Source: an uncultured Erysipelotrichaceae bacterium
GTDB lineage: Bacteria; Bacillota_I; Bacilli_A; RFN20; CAG-826
Assembly (NCBI GenBank): GCA_947166565.1
Contig: CAMVEL010000015.1
Coordinates: 1 to 45,074, forward strand
DNA length: 45,074 nucleotides
Direction of reading: 5' to 3'
A program made the position numbers and the translations under genes. Below, piece by piece: positions 1 through 8,672 of the stretch. The notes beneath the pieces were generated by a model. It was not told the origin of the DNA, searched no databases, and saw nothing but the letters and a program-made list of their open reading frames with translations. The stretch's first letter is position 1. Each line of letters begins with the position of its first letter.

Positions 1-3000
1 TCCTTAGGGGCCTATGCCGATACCTTCGTCGATGGATGTGGTGATAGCCATGAAGGCTATGAAGACCTTTCTTCTTATTTGGAGGATGTCTGCGAAGCTG
101 CATATAACGCAGGGGTCATCGTTGTTGCCTCCGCCGGCAATGAATCTACTTGGCATAAATCTTATCCCGCCTGCAACTATAAGGTCATTGGCGTTGGGGC
201 TACGGGAGATTGGGACAATAAAGGGAATTCCGATGTCCTTGCCGAATTCACCAATTATGTGAAATCAGACCAAACCGGTGAGGTGAATGTCGATATTTTG
301 GCTCCGGGCTATTCCTATACCGCCCATCAATCGGGCACGCAATATTCCCCTACCCATATTTATGACGATATTCAAGGAACTTCGTTCTCTTCCCCTATAA
401 TTGCTGGGGCCGCTTGTTTATGGAAACAAAAAAATCCTAACGGCACCCCTGATCAATTCTTGCAAGAACTCCAATCTACCGCGGATGGAATCGGGTATTA
501 CGCCGATAAATATGTTCCTGTCAGCGGATGGTATGACGAGCTTGATGACGTAGGTCCTTCGGAAATCGAAAACGGAAGGCTCAATGTCGCTAATCTATTG
601 GAAATTGATGAACCATTCGTTTCGATCGTTCAAACCAATCTCAATATCTCTATCGGTGAGCAACGTCAAATCGATTTGGATACCTTTAACGGCGTTATTT
701 CCTATAGTTCTTCTGATACTTCCATAGCAACAGTAAATAACTCTGGTGTTGTAGAAGGTGTATCTGCAGGAAATGCCACGATCACAGTTACCGCTACTAA
801 AAACAACAAAACCGCGACGACCACCGTTGCAGTTAGCGTCAACGACGTTATTTCTTGTTCATCCCTCTCTTTCGATCCCAAATCGATTACGATTGGCATA
901 GGCGATACTTATGACGCCGAAGCGACCATAAACGTTTCTCCCGCTAATGCCTCGCGCCTTTTCCTTTTCGCTAGCGGAAATGAAAACGTTGCAACCGTCG
1001 ATGAAGAAACGGGCTTAGTTAGAGGGGTAGGAGTAGGTTCGACTACGATTGAAGCCGTATCCGTTTATGGTGATGGCTATGACACCCTTACAGTAACGGT
1101 TGAGAACACGAATTTGCATACAGGGTCCATCTATTTTGGGAATGCGGATGGCAAAACCAACATCAACGGAGTAAGCATCAACGGAACTGATAGCCTATCA
1201 AATACATGGAGTATAACTACTGGAGGGACCTCCTCATTTACCCCTAATGCCGATTATTCTCAAATAGGTTCATCAAATAATCCAGCCTCCAACATCACTT
1301 TCTCGTTGACTCTTCCTTCTTCCGCGACATTTAGCGGTGTCAGCGCCTCCTTTGGAGGATTCAATAACACCGCCGGCAATATCGCGATCAAAGTCGGCTC
1401 AACCACCATCGGCAGCGGTTCGCTTTCCGCTTCAAGCGACGTCACGGTCAATAGCACTTCCTCAGCGGAAGGAACGAATTTAAGTATTTTGGTCACAAAT
1501 ATCAGCAAAGGCGTTAAAGCCTATGGAATTACTTATTCCTATACTTCTAGCGGAGTTGCGCCTTCTCCAACCGTTACCAGCGTTACTGTTAGCCCCTCGG
1601 TATTGAACCTCGATTTATATGGGAACGCTTCGGGCAGCCTTTCCGCGACCGTAAACGGAACTAATTCACCATCCCAAAGCGTCATTTGGTCTAGCGGGAA
1701 CAATTCCGTTGCAACCGTTTCCAATTACGGCGTAGTTACCGCCTTAGCTACTGGAAGCACAACCATTACCGCTACCTCAACTGTCGATCCAAGCAAATCG
1801 GGTTCCTGTTCATTGACCGTTATCGATAGCACGCCTGCCCCAAAAACCCTTTCTTCCATATCGATTAGCGGATACGCGACTGCGTTTATCGTCAATTCGC
1901 CTTTCTCTTTTGGTGGCACGGTCACGGCCAATTTCAGCGATGATTCACATGAGGATGTAACTAATTCCTGTACATTTAGCGGTTATAACATGACGGTCGC
2001 GGGAAACTATACGGTCACGGTCAGCTATACATATGCCGGAACTACCAAAACAGCGACATATGACATAGTCGTATCCGCTTCAAGTATCAATCAATACAAC
2101 TCCACATTCTCCTATTCTAACGTCGGAACCACCTGGTCTTTGACCAATTATGATTCCCAAAACCAATTCCTTCTTTGCCCTAATGGTAACAATTCGACTT
2201 CCATTGCTTTGATAAACGGAATATTTGAGGGCAAGGACATCATGTCCGATGTTGCCATCGCCATCGATTGCGCGACTTACGGAAGTGGAGATAATCCAAG
2301 CGAATCGACTTTCTCCGTCTATGGCGATTCCTCTTGCTCTTCTTCGGTATCGTCCGCAATGAGTGGCACGCTTCCAACTAGTAACACTTACAAGGAAGTC
2401 ACATATACGGTTTCCCAAGCAAACGCTTTCGCTTCCTTCTCGGATGATTTGGCTATAAAAATTACAAAACCAGGGAAACAAATGAGGTTAAGATCGATTA
2501 CCGTTTCCTTTGAATATGCGGTTTCCGATCCAAAGATTATCGCTAGTCTCTCTGCTTCTTATAATGGCGGGAACGTATTTGTCGGCCATAATTTAAACGA
2601 ATCTGCCCTAACGGTCACCGCTTCATATACCAACAGTCAAAGGTATCAAGAAACTGTTTTGCCTAGCAGCGATTACACGTTGACCGGTTTCTCAAGCGCT
2701 TCCGCCGGGACTAAGACCGTCACGGTCACCTATATAGGTGCGTTAGAAGTAGAGACTGACCCAATGGCAACGACGTTCGAGGTCAACGTTGTCGTCGATA
2801 GCGTTTCAAATGTCACCATCACCAACAGCAAAACCTATCATCCGGGTGAGACCATCTCCAAATCCGACTTGACGGTCAACGTTACTCGTCTAAGCGGAGA
2901 AAGCGGGGTCGTCAATGACTTTACATTCGAAAGTGATGGATACCGCTTTACCTACGCTGATGCTTATAACGGCGGGGCTAACGCGACAAAGCACTTCACT

Positions 3001-3846
3001 ATTTCATACGAAGGAATTGAGTATGGCTTCGACGTTAAGGTCAATAGGGTGGCTTATTCCCCAATCAATAACCCATCTACGACTTTATCCTCTTCGCAGT
3101 TCCATGCCTCCAACGTCTCTTCTAGCAGTGGCACCCCAAGTAATTCCAACGTCACGATTGGGGGGATTTCCTTTACCGTCACCACGAATGCCTATATCTA
3201 TCAATCTTCCAGCACATTCTTCCTTTCCTTTGGAAAAGCTGCCGGTTCCATCTCCAACGCCAATCCGTTTGACTACGACTTGCTTTCTGTTGGTTTCAAT
3301 ATCAGGAGCGGAGCCAGGACGGATGGCGTTGTCTCCATTAGCAAAAACGGAGAGGATTATGTCCCTTATTCCATGGAAGAAACCGCGAAAGGCGGATACC
3401 GTTACTTCAAGATCGCTTACGAAGGCAGCAGCAGTTCCTATAGCAATATCTCCTCCATCACCTTTACTTTAAGAGGCCAAGATAATGTCGTTAACGTCGC
3501 TAATTACATCATGTATGAAGATACGGAAAACCAATGCCTTACCAAACTCGATCTCGCTTTGGACAAACTCATTAACATGTCTTCCTCCGACAAGAATACT
3601 TTCTGGACTTCCGAAAACTATGTCATAAGCTCCGCTAGGGAAAGGGTCTTAGCCTGGTCCGCCCATCAAGGAAAAGAGCTTATCTTCGAAGAGGGTCGTT
3701 TCCAATTCAATGGAGTACACATCGCTTCAGCCCCAATCATTTTCAGTGAAAATAATGACATGGGTGCCATGGTTTTCATCTTGTTAGCAACGGCATTGCT
3801 CTCATTTGGAGGCTATGCTTTCTTTAGGAAGAAAAGAGAAGAATAA
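1..3846 (+). CDS. Cell-surface subtilisin-like serine protease (S8) with Ig-like repeats and C-terminal membrane anchor, 5' partial
   Basis: The frame is open from base 1, so the start, signal peptide and catalytic Asp and His lie upstream of the window; 1281 residues are visible. The subtilase core is recognised by ASAGN (oxyanion Asn, visible residue 47) and GTSFSSP (catalytic Ser, visible residue 128). After about residue 200 come at least three Big_2-like bacterial Ig modules, each with the I/VATV..G.V.G...G...I motif, then further Ser/Thr/Asn-rich beta modules. The C terminus is a hydrophobic helix (MVFILLATALLSFGGYAFF) followed by RKKREE, a stop-transfer anchor. I see no LPXTG sorting motif. 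The protein is probably displayed on the cell surface and cleaves extracellular protein; its substrate is unknown. A weak terminator follows, so it is likely separate from the ABC genes. Confidence 0.9.
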   Translation, partial: SLGAYADTFVDGCGDSHEGYEDLSSYLEDVCEAAYNAGVIVVASAGNESTWHKSYPACNYKVIGVGATGDWDNKGNSDVLAEFTNYVKSDQTGEVNVDILAPGYSYTAHQSGTQYSPTHIYDDIQGTSFSSPIIAGAACLWKQKNPNGTPDQFLQELQSTADGIGYYADKYVPVSGWYDELDDVGPSEIENGRLNVANLLEIDEPFVSIVQTNLNISIGEQRQIDLDTFNGVISYSSSDTSIATVNNSGVVEGVSAGNATITVTATKNNKTATTTVAVSVNDVISCSSLSFDPKSITIGIGDTYDAEATINVSPANASRLFLFASGNENVATVDEETGLVRGVGVGSTTIEAVSVYGDGYDTLTVTVENTNLHTGSIYFGNADGKTNINGVSINGTDSLSNTWSITTGGTSSFTPNADYSQIGSSNNPASNITFSLTLPSSATFSGVSASFGGFNNTAGNIAIKVGSTTIGSGSLSASSDVTVNSTSSAEGTNLSILVTNISKGVKAYGITYSYTSSGVAPSPTVTSVTVSPSVLNLDLYGNASGSLSATVNGTNSPSQSVIWSSGNNSVATVSNYGVVTALATGSTTITATSTVDPSKSGSCSLTVIDSTPAPKTLSSISISGYATAFIVNSPFSFGGTVTANFSDDSHEDVTNSCTFSGYNMTVAGNYTVTVSYTYAGTTKTATYDIVVSASSINQYNSTFSYSNVGTTWSLTNYDSQNQFLLCPNGNNSTSIALINGIFEGKDIMSDVAIAIDCATYGSGDNPSESTFSVYGDSSCSSSVSSAMSGTLPTSNTYKEVTYTVSQANAFASFSDDLAIKITKPGKQMRLRSITVSFEYAVSDPKIIASLSASYNGGNVFVGHNLNESALTVTASYTNSQRYQETVLPSSDYTLTGFSSASAGTKTVTVTYIGALEVETDPMATTFEVNVVVDSVSNVTITNSKTYHPGETISKSDLTVNVTRLSGESGVVNDFTFESDGYRFTYADAYNGGANATKHFTISYEGIEYGFDVKVNRVAYSPINNPSTTLSSSQFHASNVSSSSGTPSNSNVTIGGISFTVTTNAYIYQSSSTFFLSFGKAAGSISNANPFDYDLLSVGFNIRSGARTDGVVSISKNGEDYVPYSMEETAKGGYRYFKIAYEGSSSSYSNISSITFTLRGQDNVVNVANYIMYEDTENQCLTKLDLALDKLINMSSSDKNTFWTSENYVISSARERVLAWSAHQGKELIFEEGRFQFNGVHIASAPIIFSENNDMGAMVFILLATALLSFGGYAFFRKKREE

Positions 3847-3866
3847 GTAGCTTTCCAATTGCTTTT

Positions 3867-3895
3867 AAGGCCACTCGGAAGCCATGGTCTTTTCA
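3867..3895 (+). terminator. Possible rho-independent terminator after the subtilase
   Basis: Arms AAGGCCA (3867-3873) and TGGTCTT (3885-3891) pair over 7 bp with one G-U, around an 11-nt loop, and are followed by a short T-rich tail. The tail is short, so termination may be weak. Confidence 0.45.
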
Positions 3896-3974
3896 TATCG
3901 ACAAAAAAGGACTTTGCACTTATCCTTTCTAAAAGAAAAACAAGGAAATCGCCCCGTGGTTCTAGGAGAGAGTT

Positions 3975-4682
3975 ATGGAAGAAAAGAAAGTTGTGATTGA
4001 GGCTAAAAACCTAGTGAAGACATACGGGGAAGGAGAAGCAAAAACCTTCGCCCTGAATGATGTTTCCATCAATGTCTACGAACACGATTTCCTCGTGATC
4101 CTTGGAGGCTCAGGCTCAGGAAAGAGTACTTTCCTCAATATGATCGGGGCAATCGATAAAGTCGAAAGCGGCGAGATCATCGTCAATGGGCGTGATATCA
4201 CCAAGGTCAATGACAAGGAATTGACTTTATATCGTCGTAACGAAATCGGATTCGTCTATCAGTTTTTCAATCTCATCAACGACCTAACCGTCTATCAAAA
4301 TGTTATCTTGGCTCCTGGAAGTAGAAACAAAGAGAGGGCCGAGCGCCTTCTTTCACGCGTTGGTCTCCTTGAGAAGAAGGATAAATTCCCCCGTCAGCTT
4401 TCCGGCGGTCAACAACAACGCGTTGCGATTGCCCGCGCTTTGAACAAAGATAGCAACATCCTCCTTTGCGATGAACCGACGGGGGCTTTGGATGATGCTA
4501 GCGGAAAGGAAGTCCTCAAGCTTTTGGAAGAGATCCATAACGAAGGAAAAACCCTTGTTTTGGTTACCCATACACGCGAAATCGCCCAAATGGCGAACCG
4601 CATCATCACCATGAAAGGCGGCAAGGTTGTGAATGATGTCTATAACGATCATATCGTCAAAGCCGAAGAGGTCGAATGGTAA
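3975..4682 (+). CDS. ABC transporter ATP-binding protein (LolD/MacB-type)
   Basis: This 235-residue nucleotide-binding domain powers the FtsX-like permease encoded next to it. Walker A is GGSGSGKST (residues 44-52), the signature is LSGGQQQRVAIARAL (from 142), Walker B is ILLCDEP (162-168) and the switch His lies in LVTHTRE. Length and motif order match stand-alone ATPases of the MacB/LolD/BceA group, which drive mechanotransmission exporters or peptide-sensing pumps rather than importers. Translation starts at an ATG preceded by AGGAGAG. One base separates its stop from the permease start, so the two genes are one operon. The substrate cannot be told from sequence; no histidine kinase or response regulator of the Bce type is adjacent. 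Confidence 0.93.
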   Translation: MEEKKVVIEAKNLVKTYGEGEAKTFALNDVSINVYEHDFLVILGGSGSGKSTFLNMIGAIDKVESGEIIVNGRDITKVNDKELTLYRRNEIGFVYQFFNLINDLTVYQNVILAPGSRNKERAERLLSRVGLLEKKDKFPRQLSGGQQQRVAIARALNKDSNILLCDEPTGALDDASGKEVLKLLEEIHNEGKTLVLVTHTREIAQMANRIITMKGGKVVNDVYNDHIVKAEEVEW

Positions 4683-4683
4683 T

Positions 4684-7200
4684 ATGATCAGAATACTCTT
4701 CAAATCGTTTTTCAAAAGGTTTCTAGGTCTTTTCGTTTCGATGACCTTCGTTTCCCTTTTGGCGATTGGGCTTTTAGTGACGTTCGGAAGCACCCTTATA
4801 AATCTGGACGAACGATATACTTCCTACCTAAAGGAATATGGAAACGTTGATCTTCAAGTCGATACCTCCCTTGCTAGCAGAGAGGATTTGAATGGGGTCC
4901 TCCAAGCGGTCCCTGGCATCCAAAAGGCCGATGTCCGTTTTTCCCTCGATACCTATTTGAAAAAGAGCATATCCCCAACCGAAAAGACTTTGACCGCGCG
5001 TATTTTTTCCTATAACGAACCTGAAAACGACATCTTCAAAAGGTATATCCTTTCCTCCACTGAGCCCAATTATGAAAAAATGCCAGACGGTAGCTTCAAA
5101 TATATGAACGCCGGCATAACCAGGAAGTTTGCCAAGAACAATTCCATCACCTTAGGACAAACCCTCGTCATTGGATATCAGGATGTTTACGTCGATGTTC
5201 ATATCAACGAAATAGTCGAAACCGCGGAAGGCATTTACCCAAGGGCCAATGAGTACATTTGGAGCGATAACCAAGGCTTCGGCTACCTATATGTCGATGA
5301 GAAGGAATTCGGGAAGGGCATAACAAACCTTTCAAATAAAATCATCGCCCGAATTGAAAGCGAGACCACTGAAGAGGCCAAGGATAATATTAGGAAGATT
5401 TTCGTTGGCCTTATCGAGCTTATGGGCCTTCCAAATTTCCTTGATCCTTCCATTGATTCAAACTATGTTTCCGCTTTTGGAAATCAAATAATCATCCAAA
5501 ACAAGGAAGGTTATACTCAAGATGAGGCGAAAACCGCGGTTGAGGAATATCTGGCATCCGAGGCCATTTCCGTCAGAAAGTCGTTAACTGGGGAGACCCT
5601 TCCTTACAAGGTTTATATGGCTAACGCCCAAAGGCAATTGACGGTCGGGGCTATTTTTCTCCCTGTTTTCTTCTATAGCGTCACTATGATAATCATTGGC
5701 TTGTTCATGAACCAAATAATCAAAAACATGACGAGCGATATGGGCATCATGATGTCTATAGGAGTAGGAAAATGGGACATCGTATCCATATTCCTCCTTT
5801 TTGCCTTCGTAATTGCGATGACCGCGGGTTTGCTTGGCTCGTTCGTCGGTTATGGATTGAATATCGTGATGACCTCGATCATGGCCGAGACCTATTCGAT
5901 CCCCACTCTTGTCAGCTCGATTAATCCATATGTTCTTGTCGCCGCGATTATTGGTTTGGCGGTTTTCGCGGAGCTTGCGACCTTCCTCTCTTGCCTAGCG
6001 ATTTTCAAAATCACCCCAAAAGACGCGGTTATCTCCAACGAATCCAAGAGGAAAAACAACGCGAAATGGGTCGAACGCCTTATCGATAAATCACCAATGA
6101 GCATCAAACTAGGGTTAAACTCGATTTTCCAAAACCCCAAGAGGTTCTTCGTTTCCTCATTCTCCATCTTTGCTTCCTTTGTCCTCATTATGCTTTGCTG
6201 CAACTTCTATGTTTCCAAGGAGACGATGATTTCCCAATCGGTAGATCAACGCCTAAATTACGATTGCCAGGTCTACATGCAGGAAGTCAGCGATCAAGCT
6301 CTCATCGATGAAATCAAAGCCCTCCCTTCCGTCGACAAATTCGAAGATTGCTATTACACATACCTGAAAGCGGAAAACGGGGATAGATCCGTCTATATCG
6401 AGACGCTTGGAATCAACGAAACAAGCAATTCGGGTTTAATCGCCATCCCCGATATCAATGGCATGGGTAGCCTAAATGTTCCTAGCGAAGGCATCATTCT
6501 CCCTACATCCGACGCAAGAGCCCTTGGAGTCAATATCGGCGATATCGTCAAAGTAGGCGGCTTAAATGTGAAGGTCGCCAATATCTCCTACCAATATTTC
6601 CATCCGATATCTTATCTAAGCAAGACTCAGATGGAAGCCATCGGAAAAGCCTCTACCTTATCAAAATATGTCTCAAGCTTTATAGCCAATTTAAACGATA
6701 AAGAAGCCTTTGAGGATTATTTCACCTCCAATAGTATCCAATGCCTAAAAGTATATACCAACAACCTTTCTAAAGACCTCCATGGTATTTTCGACGCCAT
6801 CAACGTCATGATCTTCATCATGATCGCCTTCGCTTTTGGAATCGGTTTCATCATCTTGGCGATCATGTCGCAGAATTCTTTGATGGAACAGCAAAGGAGC
6901 GTATCCGTGTTGCGATTAATCGGTTTCACTGTAGGTGACATATCCACAGTTTGGTCGCTTCAAAGCGTCCTTCAAATGATAGCCTCCTCCATCATAGCCA
7001 TACCCGCGGGTATCGGGGCCTCCATTTTGCTATTTAGCCTAGCTAGCGGCAAAAACCAGATTTATCCATTCATCTTCTCTTGGCCAGTCCTTGGAATTTC
7101 CTTTGGTTTTGTCCTTATATCTGTTTTGCTTTGCCATGCCTATTCGATGGTTTCCATCCGCAAATGGAATCTCGCGGATAACACCAGAAGCAGGGAATAA
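4684..7200 (+). CDS. ABC transporter permease, duplicated FtsX-like (MacB_PCD/FtsX) type
   Basis: I place the start at the ATG at 4684, one base after the ATPase stop. The longer open frame from 4633 lies inside the ATPase gene and adds no recognisable sequence. The 838-residue protein has a 1+3+1+3 membrane plan: TM1 at about 12-38, a large outside domain, TM2-4 at about 322-345, 367-396 and 415-440, TM5 at about 488-510, a second outside domain, and TM6-8 at about 705-728, 761-788 and 796-823. This is the architecture of two FtsX modules fused head to tail, as in macrolide/bacteriocin-type or cell-wall-linked exporters. It should form a complex with the preceding ATPase. Substrate unknown. 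Confidence 0.9.
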   Translation: MIRILFKSFFKRFLGLFVSMTFVSLLAIGLLVTFGSTLINLDERYTSYLKEYGNVDLQVDTSLASREDLNGVLQAVPGIQKADVRFSLDTYLKKSISPTEKTLTARIFSYNEPENDIFKRYILSSTEPNYEKMPDGSFKYMNAGITRKFAKNNSITLGQTLVIGYQDVYVDVHINEIVETAEGIYPRANEYIWSDNQGFGYLYVDEKEFGKGITNLSNKIIARIESETTEEAKDNIRKIFVGLIELMGLPNFLDPSIDSNYVSAFGNQIIIQNKEGYTQDEAKTAVEEYLASEAISVRKSLTGETLPYKVYMANAQRQLTVGAIFLPVFFYSVTMIIIGLFMNQIIKNMTSDMGIMMSIGVGKWDIVSIFLLFAFVIAMTAGLLGSFVGYGLNIVMTSIMAETYSIPTLVSSINPYVLVAAIIGLAVFAELATFLSCLAIFKITPKDAVISNESKRKNNAKWVERLIDKSPMSIKLGLNSIFQNPKRFFVSSFSIFASFVLIMLCCNFYVSKETMISQSVDQRLNYDCQVYMQEVSDQALIDEIKALPSVDKFEDCYYTYLKAENGDRSVYIETLGINETSNSGLIAIPDINGMGSLNVPSEGIILPTSDARALGVNIGDIVKVGGLNVKVANISYQYFHPISYLSKTQMEAIGKASTLSKYVSSFIANLNDKEAFEDYFTSNSIQCLKVYTNNLSKDLHGIFDAINVMIFIMIAFAFGIGFIILAIMSQNSLMEQQRSVSVLRLIGFTVGDISTVWSLQSVLQMIASSIIAIPAGIGASILLFSLASGKNQIYPFIFSWPVLGISFGFVLISVLLCHAYSMVSIRKWNLADNTRSRE

Positions 7201-7291
7201 TGACCCCCGTTTCCGAATATCTTAGGAAATGCTATCCGTTTTCAATATATTCGTTAGCATGATAGTCGACCCCTTAAAAGCAAAATGAATG

Positions 7292-7323
7292 TTGTTAACA
7301 AACCGCAAAAATTCCATTATTTA
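7292..7323 (+). promoter_or_regulatory. Candidate promoter with overlapping palindromic operator, esterase gene
   Basis: TTAACA (7295-7300), a 17-bp spacer and TATTTA (7318-7323) form a plausible sigma-A promoter. A perfect 10-bp palindrome, TTGTTAACAA (7292-7301), overlaps the -35 box and would suit a dimeric repressor. The pairing is seen directly; its use is inferred. Confidence 0.42.
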
Positions 7324-7342
7324 AACGAACAGGAGTCAACCC

Positions 7343-8410
7343 ATGGACAAAAAATCCCATTTTCTATTGCTGTCATCTTTGGCTTTGATGGCTTTATCTA
7401 GTTGCGGAGGAGGCCAAGTGCCAGGGAGTTCCGCCGAATCGAGCGTCGAACCAGACCCAGACGACGGCAAAACCGTATCCGTCTTCGTCCTTTCCGGCCA
7501 ATCCAATATGGAAGGGTCGACCTTCTACGATAATGGACACGATTACCTTCGCGCCGCTGGAGAGGCTTTGGAAGTCGATGTCGAACCCGTCTTCGAAGGA
7601 ATAGAAGGGGTCCAAACAAGCTTCTATGGCTATTATCCATATCAAGGATGGGGTCAGGATGCCTGGAAGAACATCACCCCGCATTGCTCCAATACGGAAA
7701 ACCCTCTTGATGGGAAATTCGAAGCCACCAAAGTCGGCATGGGCAACCGTGATGACCTAATGGGCCCGGAAGTTGGTTTATCCCTTGGGCTGAAAGACCA
7801 CCGCAAGAATAGCCGTCCGATTTTCTTTATCAAATGTGCCTTCTCCGGTTCGGGATTCACCTCTCAAAACCCCACTTGGAAAACCCATGAGCAAGGAACG
7901 GAAGACCAACTTTTCGATCGCCTTCTCCTTTATACCCACAATAATCTCGGCTTAATCGAAGGCATGGGTTACAAACCGGTCATAAAAGGTTTCCTTTGGC
8001 ATCAAGGCGAATCAGACGCGAACAACGATTCGGCCGCGACGGGGTATTTGGATAACCTCCGCCATCTCGTCGGTGAATTCCGCGAAGAATTCAAGGATTA
8101 CGCGGTGGAAGGCAACGGGGAAAACATCAATTTCGTCGACGCCCTCATCTATGATGGCACCAGATTGACCTATGGCTCCGTCGATAAACTCAACGATTCC
8201 AAACTCGCCTTTGCCGAAGAAGGCGACCACAATTTCTGCATCAATACCTCAATGAAACGCGAAGGCGGGTTGCAACTCCAAATCGGCGGAGGATCCCAAA
8301 ACTCCGATGTCGAAGGTTGCTTCAACATTTACCATTACATAACCAAGGACATGCTGAGGCTTGGACTAGCCTACGCGGATGTCGTCCTTGAAAACGGGAT
8401 GCTCGACTAA
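7343..8410 (+). CDS. Lipoprotein SGNH-fold carbohydrate esterase (sialate O-acetylesterase/CE6-like)
   Basis: A 355-residue exported lipoprotein. The signal peptide ends in a lipobox, ALSSC, so Cys is lipidated after about residue 20, and a short Gly/Ser/Pro-rich linker follows. The domain resembles the SASA/DUF303 family (PF03629): SGQSNMEG holds the nucleophile Ser54, GFLWHQGESDAN is the second conserved block, and YHY near the C terminus may supply the catalytic His. Family members remove acetyl groups from sialic acids or xylan-type sugars outside the cell, which fits the neighbouring glycosidases. The start has an AGGAG site. A strong terminator follows at once, so it is monocistronic. 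Confidence 0.82.
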   Translation: MDKKSHFLLLSSLALMALSSCGGGQVPGSSAESSVEPDPDDGKTVSVFVLSGQSNMEGSTFYDNGHDYLRAAGEALEVDVEPVFEGIEGVQTSFYGYYPYQGWGQDAWKNITPHCSNTENPLDGKFEATKVGMGNRDDLMGPEVGLSLGLKDHRKNSRPIFFIKCAFSGSGFTSQNPTWKTHEQGTEDQLFDRLLLYTHNNLGLIEGMGYKPVIKGFLWHQGESDANNDSAATGYLDNLRHLVGEFREEFKDYAVEGNGENINFVDALIYDGTRLTYGSVDKLNDSKLAFAEEGDHNFCINTSMKREGGLQLQIGGGSQNSDVEGCFNIYHYITKDMLRLGLAYADVVLENGMLD

Positions 8411-8423
8411 GATTAAGCAGAAG

Positions 8424-8458
8424 CGGGCCAAGCGACAACTTGGTCCGTTTTTCTTTCC
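8424..8458 (+). terminator. Rho-independent terminator after the esterase gene
   Basis: Arms CGGGCCAAG (8424-8432) and CTTGGTCCG (8439-8447) form a 9-bp stem with one G-U, a 6-nt loop and a T-rich tail directly behind it. Confidence 0.9.
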
Positions 8459-8672
8459 CTAGATTCTCTAAACACAGAAACGATTTTTCCCAAAAATAGT
8501 TTATTTCCTCATAAATGAGATTTTTCCCTACCTATATAAATACATATTCTTATCGCAAGAAAATCATATCAAATAATGCCATTTGAAAAGGTAAAATATG
8601 GACATAATCGCAAAAGCACATTTTCGTGTGTTTTGCCCTTATATAGCGCATAGCGCAAGAAAGGATAAAAGT

